A stretch of 64,000 bases of DNA from Dipteris shenzhenensis (taxonomy: Eukaryota > Polypodiophyta > Polypodiopsida > Gleicheniales). The translations under genes and the position numbers were made by a program. This document shows, in pieces, positions 1-9,340 of the stretch (the first letter of the stretch is position 1; each line of letters begins with the position of its first letter). The stretch lies in NCBI GenBank assembly GCA_047967505.1, contig CM106539.1; one strand, given 5' to 3'. The notes beneath the pieces are model-generated. The model was not told the DNA's origin, ran no database searches, and was given only the letters and a program-made list of their open reading frames with translations.

Positions 1-1
1 G

Positions 2-505
2 AGGATCTTGGAAAAAATGGCCAAGTTTCGCACCGTCGCCAATGCCGCATTGACAGTAGAACAACAAAGAGTCTTCGAAAGCCTAGCTTCAACAAGCTCG
101 GGGCTGCACGTTGTCTGTGGAACACCAGGTAGCGGCAAAAGCTTCTTCATACGGTACTATGTTTTGCATTTGGTAGCGCAAAACAAAATGGCAATACTCT
201 ATGCGTCAACAGGGGCGGCTGCGACGTGGCTGAGCGGGATTGCAACCACTGTACACTACCAATTCAAGATCCCTGTGTGCAGCAGTCAGTACCCACTAAA
301 CATCCATGAGACGGATGAGCGACACCTCGTAATCAAGGAAGCCAATGCGATCATCATTGACGAAAAGCAATGCGAAGGCAACAAAACCTCCACCAGCAAA
401 GAGGAGGTTCTTCCTAACCACAAAGCAATTCCGGCTAGCAAACAATGCAGGAGAACGTCCGGGAGCTTACATCAACGGCTTCAACACGTATGCGGAACTA
501 CGTGA
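2..505 (+). pseudogene. PIF1-like DNA helicase, N-terminal fragment
   Basis: This looks like the start of a superfamily 1B (PIF1/RRM3-type) helicase, an ATP-driven 5'-3' DNA unwinding enzyme. The Walker A loop GTPGSGKS is encoded at 119-142, a T-G-A-A-A block follows, then a T-V-H-Y-Q-F-K-I-P block near 256-285 that matches the PIF1 signature around motif Ic, and the Walker B box I-I-I-D-E at 350-364. The first ATG is at 17, but the frame is open to the left edge, so the true start may lie outside. After the D-E pair the expected S-M motif is absent and the reading continues with unrelated sequence to a stop at 503-505. Motifs III-VI are therefore missing and it cannot be a working helicase. 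Helitron helicases share part of this pattern but usually have D-E-A-P after Walker B. Family call fairly sure; source element uncertain. Confidence 0.7.
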
Positions 506-581
506 CTTCATTGACAACTGCAATAGGCGTTTGCCAGCTAAAAGAGAGCCGGGAGGCTTGAGATTCGCAAATGGTGCGTAA
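345..581 (+). other. Overlapping open frame after the helicase break, unknown
   Basis: A second frame, open from about 345 to the stop at 579-581, overlaps the tail of the helicase fragment. Its last 45 or so codons have the balanced composition of a real protein, including G-A-Y-I-N-G-F-N and E-L-R-D-F-I-D. The simplest reading is that the helicase was joined near base 365 to another coding piece in a different frame. I do not recognise the product. It may instead be chance. Confidence 0.25.
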
Positions 582-655
582 TGCTTTCGAAAATTAAAAA
601 AAATCGCAACAATTGAGAAAAAGAATTAACGAGTTGCAAGAACAACAAACTCATC

Positions 656-1033
656 ATGGATTGCACTTCTCCTGCAGGACTCCTCAAAGAGATCCTTCTT
701 GACATTGAGTTCGATGAGACCGATAGGATGATGGAAAGTTTGGAGGGGCAGAAGCTACTAGACATGAAGACGAAAGGGATCACAGTGTATGCGTGCGAGC
801 TGCTGCATTACGGATACAACGTATCCTTGGAGTTGCTGAGGGACACGACGTGCGATCAAGGAACGGCTATACTCGAACAATTCATGGAACAATTTGGAGG
901 GACGCACGATGCGACGCACCCGGTGACGACAATGGAGAAGCTTACGTATATTTTCGATAGGGACTTATACGAGGAGCGCTTCGGTATTGGAAACGATCCT
1001 TTCACGCCAACAGAGAAAAACCAGGGCAAGTAA
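656..1033 (+). CDS. Unknown 125-residue acidic protein
   Basis: An uninterrupted frame from ATG 656 to TAA 1031-1033. The product is acidic (many D and E) with a leucine/methionine-rich first half, Y-A-C-E-L-L-H-Y-G-Y in the middle and E-Q-F-M-E-Q-F-G-G near residue 80, and looks soluble and helical. No signal peptide, membrane segment or known catalytic motif is visible. It follows the helicase fragment on the same strand and has similar, relatively GC-rich base composition, unlike the AT-rich DNA beyond 1.5 kb, so I infer it belongs to the same element. An adenine-rich tract lies just upstream (592-626). A LINE relic abuts its 3' end. Function unknown. Confidence 0.4.
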   Translation: MDCTSPAGLLKEILLDIEFDETDRMMESLEGQKLLDMKTKGITVYACELLHYGYNVSLELLRDTTCDQGTAILEQFMEQFGGTHDATHPVTTMEKLTYIFDRDLYEERFGIGNDPFTPTEKNQGK

Positions 1034-1044
1034 ATAAATGCATT

Positions 1045-1480
1045 CTATTGGATTCCGAGTATGCAGATGACACAGCACTGTATGTTCAAGATGATGAGAT
1101 GATGCTGGAGAGGGTGAGGTTGGCCCTAGAGGTCTTCTGCTCAGCAGCCGGTGCGAAAATCAACTGGAACAAATCAGTTGGTTTTCTCACAATGGGGGAG
1201 GTTTTTGGGTTTCAGGTGGATCCCACGGGGACAGACAGCTAGATATCTCGGCTTTCAGTTCGGCTTGGATATCACGCCAGCTCAGTAGTTTCTCCCGGTG
1301 CTAGATTCCATTCGACGGAAGCTGGCTTTCTGGAGCACTGCTAAGCTCTCTCTCGTAGGTCGTGCTCTTGTAGTTAACCAGGTTCTCCTAGCCACGGCAT
1401 GGTATGTGGCTTCTTGTTGGTGTTTCTCGAGATCCAGCGTGGCACAACTTAGGAGGTTGGTCCTCTCCAAAGCTCCCCCC
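1045..1480 (+). mobile_element. LINE (non-LTR retrotransposon) reverse transcriptase relic
   Basis: This is the C-terminal part of a plant L1-type reverse transcriptase. The catalytic Y-A-D-D box is encoded at 1060-1071 and is followed by a G-A-K-I-N-W-N-K-S block, as in plant LINEs. The frame shifts near 1225; R-Y-L-G-F-Q-F-G continues in another frame, with one TAG near 1287. R-R-K-L-A-F-W and L-S-L-V-G-R-A-L-V-V-N-Q follow, matching the conserved downstream region. Homology fades near 1475 in a C-rich tract. The 5' part (endonuclease, RT fingers) and the 3' end are absent, so it is a short dead fragment, perhaps inserted into or fused with the helicase-bearing element. Confidence 0.85.
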
Positions 1481-2009
1481 CCCTTTTTTACCCTCCTCTT
1501 CAAAATGTTGCTCTTTATCTCCCCTCTTTTGTCTATATTTATTATTTTCCCTTTTAAATCTTAGTGTAATTAACCACTCTCATTATCACTTTATTCCTCG
1601 CTTTTCAAATTTTATTCTTAACCACTCTTAAGATTTTATTTTATTATCCAGAAAAAGTTGTTTCTCATAGTCCTTATCCCATCAAAGACCTTACTCTCCC
1701 CACCCCCCCTTTTTTTTCATTTTCTTTACCTATATTTTAAAACATTTCATTTTCTTTAATTTTTTATTCTCAAATTACCTTTACTTAGATTAATTTTTTC
1801 TAACCCATTCCTTAACCTCCTTTCCCCATTACTTCTATTAATTTGTGGAAAAAATTCCCCCCCCATTTTTTCAAAGGTTCATTATTTTCTCTCAACCTCT
1901 AAACTGATCATGCTACCCAAACAATTCTTATATTTACATTTGAAATCGGCTTTGCACTGGATAAGTTTCATAAGACATAGAGAAGCAATTGAAAAGTTAT
2001 GGACATTTT
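1481..2009. other. CT/AT-rich spacer, no gene seen
   Basis: Pyrimidine-rich, AT-rich DNA with several C and T homopolymer runs (for example near 1475-1490, 1700-1715 and 1857-1863). I see no coding signal, RNA gene or element end. Confidence 0.5.
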
Positions 2010-2081
2010 AGTGGAAGGGGATTAAAACTGTCTGAAAACTTATTTAGTGGAAGGGAATTAAAACTATCTGAAAAATGAACA
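2010..2081. repeat. 36-bp tandem duplication
   Basis: A unit beginning AGTGGAAGGG at 2010 repeats at 2046 with a few substitutions. The surrounding 2.08-2.67 kb holds no gene I can support. Confidence 0.7.
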
Positions 2082-2671
2082 ACCACACATAGAAACTCAT
2101 AACCTTAGCATGATGAGCCTTGAAGAGATCTTCACACTCATATAAGTTTCGTCAGAATCAGAGCATCGAGCAAGAAGTTATGAGCAAAACATTGACAGGG
2201 GATCAAACAGTCATGGAAAACACCTACCTCTTCTACTAATGCCAACTTGGGAGAATACTCCCTCCATGCTCAGAATTTATTAACAATCCAAGTCCCATAT
2301 AGGTTTCCTAGGAGAGAAGTAATAGCTCCCTTCATGGATCAGGAAACGGATGAACCGTGTATTCACAATGAGTGGCCGAATAGAAAGCACTTTTGAAGAC
2401 TTTGGAAGAGAGAGAAATAACAAAGCAATGGAAAAAGGGGAGAGACACTCATGAGAGATAACTTGAAGTGACCTTCATTACCAATAGAGTGAGACTCTAC
2501 TCCAATGCAACTCAAAATACTATAAATGCAAGGGAGAAGAAGAGATTTCATACATACAAGAGGGAGCAGGAGCTCCAAGACTACTCATAGAAAGAGAATG
2601 AACTAGAGAGAGATGGACTCAAGAGTCTACATAAGAGGATATCTACAAGAGGGAGAGAGAAGGCTCATTGA

Positions 2672-2745
2672 AGAGGCTTGAGGAGACTAGAACTACAACA
2701 TCATGGGTAGAGGCTTGAGGAGACTAGAACTACACATCGCCAAAC
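2672..2745. repeat. 37-bp tandem duplication
   Basis: AGAGGCTTGAGGAGACTAGA occurs at 2672 and again at 2709, with near-identical following bases. It lies in purine-rich non-coding DNA. Confidence 0.75.
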
Positions 2746-2937
2746 CTATAAACCCAAGTCGACATATCTAGGTATGAGACCCCAAGCCAAGTAGCCATTG
2801 CCTCCGTGGGCCAATATGTGCCATTAAGGAAGGGTGCCATCGACTCTAAGCACAATCAACAACCTACTTGTACCAAACACGTCTATGAAAAAGGTCGACT
2901 TGCACTTCACCTTATCCCCATGCATGATCCACATAGT

Positions 2938-2977
2938 GAACTAATCAAGCTACTAGAAGCAAAACAATTTCAACCAC
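2938..2977. repeat. 40-bp exact match to the 58-kb repeat array
   Basis: A stretch starting GAACTAATCAAGCTACTAGA is identical over 40 bp to 58087-58126, where it forms the leading edge of a minisatellite. Here it ends in an A-rich run just before the GIY-YIG fragment. It is probably a fragment of the same dispersed repeat family. Confidence 0.8.
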
Positions 2978-3008
2978 AAAAAAAAAAAGACCGAAAACCT
3001 CGATGACT

Positions 3009-3858
3009 AACGTAATTGTCAATGTTTACGCAGGTACGACATTGAAAGATGCGAGCCTCGAGATGAAGGAGGAGCCTCCACTGAAGTGCCCGCGCAAGGG
3101 AATCGTGCGAGCCTCGTTGTCTACTGCATCACGTGCAAGCCCAACAACAGAAAATACATAGGGAGCACAATGGACTTGCTTCAGACGTATGTGGTCCCAT
3201 GCCTACATGGTCATTAGGCGGGGCTGAATACTATGTGACATTCATTGATGATGCAACTAGGAAAGTGTGGGCTTATGCTATAGCTCGGAAGAGTGATGTG
3301 TTCTAGGTATTTCAGAAATGGCTGGCCTTGGTTGAGAATCAGTCAGGTAGAACGCTTAAATGCCTACAGACTGACAATGGTGGAGAGTATCTCTCTCATG
3401 ACTTTCAGCATTTCTGTGATACACGTGGGATTAAGAGGGAGCTCACATCCCCTCGTACTCCACGGAGGATCAAACAGCACAATAAAAAACCACCGGCAAA
3501 AATGAAAGAGGACTTGCAGCGTTACAAGCCCTTCAAAGAAAATTTCGAAATCAAAGTTTTGGAAACAACAGACACTGTAGACAAAGCACGAACTTTAGAG
3601 CAGTACTACATAAGGAGCCACAACACAGTAGGTCCATTAGGTTACAACACGCTCGAGGGCCATCCGGCTAGAGCGCGGAAGTACTATTTCCTAAAGCGTA
3701 GGAACATAAGGACCCAAAAAATAAACATTTGTGCCTTCGAAAAAAGGGATCCAATGAAGTTGCAAATGGTGCTGGAACTTTTGTCGTACATGCAATGCAG
3801 CTTTGGGTTTGGATTTTTTCTGTCAAAGTTGCATGCTTCTGGCTCAATTTGGTTTTGA
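3009..3858 (+). pseudogene. GIY-YIG endonuclease, interrupted by a Copia patch
   Basis: A GIY-YIG family nuclease (metal-dependent DNA cleavage, common in phages, large DNA viruses and selfish elements). The frame opens after a TAA near 3005. V-Y-C-I-T-C is encoded at 3119-3136 and K-Y-I-G-S-T just before 3170, standing for the GIY and YIG strands. Reading continues to 3183, is broken by a 279-bp foreign block, and resumes near 3462 with R-R-I-K-Q-H (conserved Arg and His). Further on are L-E-Q-Y-Y-I-R (conserved Glu near 3600) and G-Y-N-T-L-E-G, typical of the phage/virus type rather than Penelope elements. The final stop is at 3856-3858. No bases of the nuclease seem lost at the break. There is no obvious Met start, and a leading segment of about 35 codons is unrecognised. 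The same strand and base composition link it to the helicase region. Confidence 0.75.
3184..3462 (+). mobile_element. 279-bp Copia integrase patch inside the GIY-YIG gene
   Basis: This block aligns without gaps to 17916-18194 of Copia B, differing at four sites, all transitions. It spans the integrase core from the first catalytic Asp codon past the second Asp and ends before the Glu. One change creates an in-frame TAG near 3304. There are no LTRs and no target duplication. The left junction shares TTCA with the source (3180-3183 and 17912-17915); the right shares one A. This looks like a templated filler insertion during break repair rather than transposition. Confidence 0.9.
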
Positions 3859-4190
3859 TTTATTATTTATACATTTCTGAAATACATCTCCCCGTCATTC
3901 ACTCGAAGTGGATTGACAATAGATTTGCTTACAGTGCAAAGAATAGGAATTAGTCTTCCTCCAAAAAAAGAAAAACTGTCGACATGAACAACATCAAGTG
4001 CAAGCAGGACTGGATGATAACGAAATCTCTAGAAAAGGTTGCATGCAATTGAACATCAATCTTCTGCATCATTTCTGACAACGTGACTCATGTGAACCTC
4101 AACAAGATAGCAAAAGAGAGAAGTATTCATCAAGAGCCCAGCTGGCCAAGCACTCTAGTTCATGCTATGCATATAATTGATTTCCCCCCC
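3859..4190. other. Spacer, no gene seen
   Basis: AT-rich DNA after the GIY-YIG stop with an A-run near 3965. I find no coding or RNA feature. Confidence 0.45.
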
Positions 4191-4195
4191 CTCCT

Positions 4196-4348
4196 CATGG
4201 GAAGGTCTAATTCAAGGTTCCACTCTAAGAAGCTACCAAGATGAATTTCATTCATGTGGCCTGCCCGAGATAATGCGCGAGAAAGGTGCGAATTTAAAGT
4301 TGAAAGAGAGAGAGAAGAAGGACACATAGAGAGACAGATGGGAAGAAG

Positions 4349-4385
<37 letters not shown>

Positions 4386-4475
4386 GAGGATTTCAAGGGA
4401 TACAAATAGCAAGTGCAACGAGATGGTGCCGTGAAAAGGGGGCTGAGAAGAGAGAGAAGAAGAAGAAGAAGAAGA

Positions 4476-4507
<32 letters not shown>

Positions 4508-4640
4508 GAGGGGAATCATAAAAATCCAAATGTGAATTTCAAAAAATCAACATTTCTAGCTTCTCAAAGTCTAACCTCCAATTAGACCTTCCCATGGGCA
4601 GGCCAAAAATGTTGATTTTCCACATTCGCATTTGGATTTG
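4196..4640. repeat. Fold-back (inverted repeat) segment with microsatellites inside
   Basis: The 17-mer CATGGGAAGGTCTAATT at 4196-4212 has its exact reverse complement at 4580-4596. A second inverted pair, imperfect over about 33 bp, lies at 4521-4553 and 4608-4640. Between the outer arms are GA (4351-4382), GAA (about 4455-4478) and GA (about 4479-4496) tracts and a run of G (4497-4508). It could be a degraded miniature fold-back transposon; no target duplication was recognised. Confidence 0.55.
4351..4382. repeat. (GA)n microsatellite
   Basis: Uninterrupted GA dinucleotides, followed at 4447-4497 by compound GAA/GA repeats and a G-run to about 4508. Apparent serine/leucine-rich reading on the minus strand is a by-product of the repeats. 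Confidence 0.95.
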
Positions 4641-5818
4641 TATAATTGGGCTAAGTTGCACACTTAGAGAATGTTAATGTGGCTCATAGTTTAGAATGTA
4701 GTTCATTTGGTCAAGTTGACCATGTTAATGGGGTGTTTAGTGTTAGGATTAGTGGTAGTTTAGGCCATTGTAATGAGTTTTGGGTTTAGGTTTTTGTCTC
4801 TTTGTGGAGATCCTAAATGACTTTGTCACTTTGTGTGGATTAGGTTTTTGACCTTACATGAGGGGTAGTGAATTATTTGTCATTTAGCTTATATGACATC
4901 ACCTTGGTTAAAAGGATGTGATATTGTTTAAATGAGGATCTCTTGCAAAAATGGCCATGTCCCCACTCATATTTAATGGTCCATCCCCTCGTAGGAATCG
5001 TCTTTTAGTGGATGACGAGGAGAATGTCCCAAGATAGCAGCCTAAGCGCAGGCTGGCTAAAGAATTAAGGAGGTCTGAACCCATAAGAGTCATCGTATTG
5101 TGACTCATTAGCAAACTCCCTTTTACAATCAATGTGTTGTGATCCGTCATTGTATATAAATTATCAATGACTTTGGATAGCCTTTGTACAAAGTCCTAGA
5201 TTCCAATAGATGGAACCGGTAGAAGGTCCAAATATCTCATCATTTCATAGTCCTATAAATTGGACATAACAGTAAAAAATGGATAAATGTCATGGATGGC
5301 AATAGATGAGAGTTATCCTCCTTGCTCCATCCCCCATTTGTGTGTGCGGATATTTCAAGACAAACATAATTCATTTCAATCCTTTGAAGATGAGAAGCCA
5401 CAAGACAAACTTTAGAAGAAGGTTCTTTATATTTTGAATTGGACTTTGCGCTACAAAAATAACACATGACATTGAAGGAGCTCCATTCACCTGCATCCAT
5501 ACACATAAAAGACATGTTAGAACAAGCACTTCTTTTGATGTGGGACTGCAGGCTTCATAGCATAGCTCCACTTGTTATTGATGTCGCAATATCATATGTA
5601 ATAAATGTTATCCAATTTTAATAACCTCAGCGGGTGGTGTCTTGTCTGGCACCTCAATACTAGATCACACCAAAAATAGCCAAACCTAGCTTTTGTATGG
5701 AGAGAGGTGACTAAACAAGACAACATGAGAGTCCATGGCTGAATCTATGCCAAAAAGGTGGTCAAAGGCGTAGCCTTGCAGCTAGAAAATGTAGGTGTGT
5801 ATGTGTGTGTTCATGCAC
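4641..5818. other. Spacer, no supportable gene
   Basis: Mixed AT-rich DNA. Short open frames on the minus strand (about 5240-5570) have no recognisable motif and overlap each other in different frames, so I treat them as chance. Confidence 0.4.
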
Positions 5819-5823
5819 ATGCG

Positions 5824-5875
<52 letters not shown>

Positions 5876-5899
5876 CACGCATGCATGCACACACACACG
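5819..5899. repeat. (GC)n(AC)n microsatellite
   Basis: Alternating purine-pyrimidine tract, GC then about 22 AC units, then ATGCACGC-like variants to 5899. Such tracts can adopt Z-DNA. Confidence 0.95.
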
Positions 5900-6359
5900 T
5901 GCGGCGTGAGCTAACAATGACATTATTGGTTGATAATGATGGCATTGCTTAAAATGCCAAGCATGGTGCATCGTCGACTAAAGGCTTTGTTGGACCAACC
6001 ACAGGTTGCATTATTATGCATAAGACAACGGAAACTTAAATCCCATGAGTATATGAAATTGAACATGCTTTAGGGAGTAGATCCTTATCAATATCTTGGA
6101 CATGGTATACTATGGTGATGGAACATAAATTTTTGATCAACTATCATCAACCATTTCATTCCTAGTTTTGGGCGTTGCAAGATAAATTAAGTGCATTGTA
6201 GTCCCCATCCCACTAAACTAAATGGAAGTGAGGACGATCGATTGTGGTCGGCCAAAGTCTATCATTACGTAAACTTTATGGAGCCTCGAAAGTATGCCTC
6301 ACATTCTCCTCGACTATTAATCGGCCAATTTTCAAGCGTCGTATGGGAGAAATACCTAG

Positions 6360-7330
6360 CTCTACCCCAACTCAGTCCGTGGATTCAAGACTCTATATAC
6401 AACTCAACTCGTCTTGTAGATTGTTGCTAGGTAGTCATATACTTAGTGTGTGCTTCTTGGCCACCATCCTAAGAGCCAAAAAGTGCTTGAGATTCTTACG
6501 ATTACTCATACATGATTTTTTATGAGAATGCTCACATGAAGATGTTTCAATGTAAGAAGGTGAACCGACTGAGTCAGCTTGGGCACAAAATGTCTATAAA
6601 AGGCTCCCATGCATAGCTGCTATCTCATAAAGATCTTTTGCCTTCTAAGCTAGTGCACGATTCTAATAGCTACCCATGCACTTCTGTTTGCCACCTTGGC
6701 CATATCTGCTTCTCATACATGGTGATCTAGTGGAATAGTCATTGGCTTGGTACCATTGAGAACTATATATACAGCTCCACCTGTCTACTAATAGATCGTT
6801 GTCTCGCCAGTACAAGATTTGTGTACTCAGCATGTACTTCTCAGTCACCATCTTAAGAGCCAGGAAGTAGTAGCTAAAGATAGTGCACGGTTGAAGACAA
6901 GAAACGATTGCGCCTCTCAAACCCTACTTAGGAGCAATTGTATGCCACGGTTGATAGCACACTCATTGAACACAACTTCGCAAGCTGGTATGTCAACTTG
7001 TAAATAATATTATTGCATCTTTTGTAGGGATGCACAAATGTATGCAAAGCTATGAAATTGTATGATACTACGAATTGTGGTTGTGATCACGAGCCTCTAT
7101 AACTGTCGATTGATTATAAAGAGAAGACATATAATGAGCTATCTACGTGACTTACTCTATAACTGTTATAAAGAGAGCCAAGAAGCAGTAGTTAAACTAT
7201 GGATGGTTGAAGACTAGTGACGTTTGAACTCCACTCAAGAGAAATTGTGTGCCATGATCAATAGCTGAGCACACACATACACTCGTCCACCAACAACACA
7301 ACTCTACAAGATGGCAAGTATAAAAAATGG
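6360..7330. repeat. Three diverged direct repeats of about 150-300 bp
   Basis: Blocks around 6380-6490, 6755-6990 and 7150-7320 share order and wording: a stretch near CTATATACA, then CACCATC-TAAGAGCCA, GTAGTTAAA/GTAGCTAAA, GGTTGAAGAC, and GCAATTGTATGCCA/GAAATTGTGTGCCA. They read as old tandem or dispersed duplications with no coding content I can identify. 5.9-6.36 kb and 7.33-8.05 kb hold nothing I can name. Confidence 0.55.
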
Positions 7331-8068
7331 ACATACAAAGAGATTTTATCGTGACAACATAAGTGCCACCTGCTGCCACAGTTGAGCTTGCAAAGCCCGA
7401 CTACCAAGCTAGTTTGGGTAGAAATCATGAGGGTGTGTCACCCCATGTGAGCAATTTGCAAAGGTGGTCACAAACCTCTACCTTACTATATTGTCTTTTT
7501 ACAAAGAGAGAGTCTTATAGAAGAACTGGCTTGAGGGATATCATCACGTCTTATGGATTTCAATGAAAGCTAATAACCAAAAAAAGGGTTAGCCGCCACG
7601 AATACTTGTTGGTGGGGAGTGGAACGATCATACAGGCAACCAATAGTCCATGGTGGTGACTTGGTCAAGTACACTATTGGTAACTTTCTCTACTATGACT
7701 TTTCGGAGATATGTCTTATACATATTCTAAAGTCGTGTAAAGGCTTGACTCTCGAGTCCCTAAAATGATGACCTCCTTTTTTAAGAGGTAAAATTGGGAT
7801 AATGTGTGGATGTTTTTCATGAATGACTTGCTACCACATACATGGCTTAGAAAAACTTTTTCTTAGTAAAATTGCATGTGAAGCTACATGACAGTAGTGA
7901 AAAGAAGAAAATTTGGCTTCATATCATGCTAAAGAAGCTTAACATATTGCTTTAGTACACGAGAGAGGATATACGAGCATGCCCCACATACATGGAGCAT
8001 CTGGAAGCATGTGAATCTGACATTTTGTGGTCGTATTCCTAGATGTCCTTTCTCTTCTGGGCTAATTC

Positions 8069-8676
8069 ATGATTGGTAGCAACTTTTGCATTATGTACAC
8101 TAGTCTGGTAGAACTTTGCTTGGACAACTCTATTATCCATTATGTGGACTTCAAGTCAATGGCTAAGGAGATTTGGGATCGTCTTGAGACATTGTTTGGT
8201 AATAAAATCACCAACTCTAAAGTTCTTTTGAAGCTCGAGTTGTATGATTTGAAAATGGAAGAGAGTGATGAGTTGAGTGATCATCTAGCAAGGTTTCAAT
8301 CTCTTGTTCAACAACTTTCAACTTTGTAGAGCCCACCTAATGATCAAGATAAGATGGATGTCCTTATGAAGAGTATGCATGGTATATCCTGCTTTGAGCA
8401 AACTCTTAAAGTCTTGCGCCTTGCCACTACCACATTTGATGATATGGTGGCACTACTCTTTGAGAAAACTCCTAAAGTCCTTGCCACTACCACATTTGAT
8501 GATATGGGGGCACTACTCATTGAGAAGGACCATCGCAATAAGGAAGCCTCTCTTGTCTCTCCTAGTGATCAAGCATTTGCTTCCACAAGTAAATGGAAGA
8601 CCAACAAGAACATTATTTGCAATTTTTGTAAGAGGAAAGGACAAATTGAAGCTCATCGCTTCAAGAAGAAGGAATA
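8069..8676 (+). pseudogene. Copia E gag fragment
   Basis: This is the capsid (gag) part of a Copia polyprotein. A-K-E-I-W-D-R-L-E-T-L-F-G followed by K-L-E-L-Y-D-L-K-M and D-H-L-A-R-F matches the UBN2-type gag core. A TAG at 8327-8329 breaks the frame, which continues through D-K-M-D-V-L-M to a degraded zinc knuckle C-N-F-C-K-R-K-G-Q near 8618, where the expected His and last Cys are lost. A frame-preserving 60-bp tandem duplication (20 residues) lies within. The N-terminal gag and all of protease, integrase and RT are missing; the 3' LTR follows 0.4 kb later, so the element has a large internal deletion. Confidence 0.8.
8421..8540. repeat. 60-bp in-frame tandem duplication in gag E
   Basis: TTGCCACTACCACATTTGAT at 8421 recurs at 8481 with few differences across about 50 bp. 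The unit is a multiple of three and repeats the same 20 residues of gag. Confidence 0.85.
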
Positions 8677-9051
8677 GGAACAATAGAAGCACCATGCCAA
8701 TCTCCTTGCTGAAGAACAAGCTGAACCTGAAGATCCCCCTAAGGAGATACATGTAGCTACAACAGAGGTTCACGGCCCTCTCTCTTGAGGACCCATATGA
8801 TAGAAACTGGGCATTCTAGACCCTCTAGGCTATGTGTGTTTGTGTTGAGTCAATAAAGGTTCTCAGCCTTGGGTTCAGTTGTCCCTCTAAATTGAATGTA
8901 TTTGGAGTCACTAAGAGGTACTCTTCCCTAGGTTGTCCCCCAAAAATGAATGCATTGTCTTTTACTTTGGTTTGATGGTACAGTTCAAAGTAATGGGGGG
9001 TGACGAGTGATGGTTTGCCCTTGCCAGTTGCAAGCTGACTGTCTTTGCTCT

Positions 9052-9340
9052 AAATGGGGGTGTTGTAGATATCATAGCCAAAGAGTGTGTGTGAGATGTG
9101 ATGTGTTGGTGTGTGGTACTAGGAGAACTAGTACTAGTCCTTGTGTGAGTCATGTGTGAGTGCCACGTGTTGCTATGGGACTTATCCCATATGAACTTGG
9201 TGCAAGTGTGTGTGTATGTAGCCTATATAAGGCTTGTACTTCACTTGTGTCATTTGATGTGATGATGTATGAATGAAAGCCTTCATGGATTCTACATTTG
9301 TCTACCATTTCTTCACTCCCTAGCCCATCTCTTTCTCACA
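9052..9340 (+). mobile_element. Copia E polypurine tract and 3' LTR
   Basis: AAATGGGGG (9052-9060) is a polypurine tract directly followed by TGTTGTAGATATC at 9061, a standard LTR start. CCTATATAAGG near 9222-9232 is a good TATA box. The 3' boundary is uncertain, about 9300-9350, because the matching 5' LTR is not in the window. 8.78-9.05 kb is the untranslated tail of the internal region. Confidence 0.65.

Noticed and set aside
3009-3858. Penelope-like element (RT plus GIY-YIG)
   Set aside because: No Penelope-type RT is found nearby; the YADD box at 1.06 kb belongs to a LINE, and the nuclease is of phage/virus type.
4160-4529. Serine/leucine-rich proteins on the minus strand
   Set aside because: They are translations of GA and GAA microsatellites.
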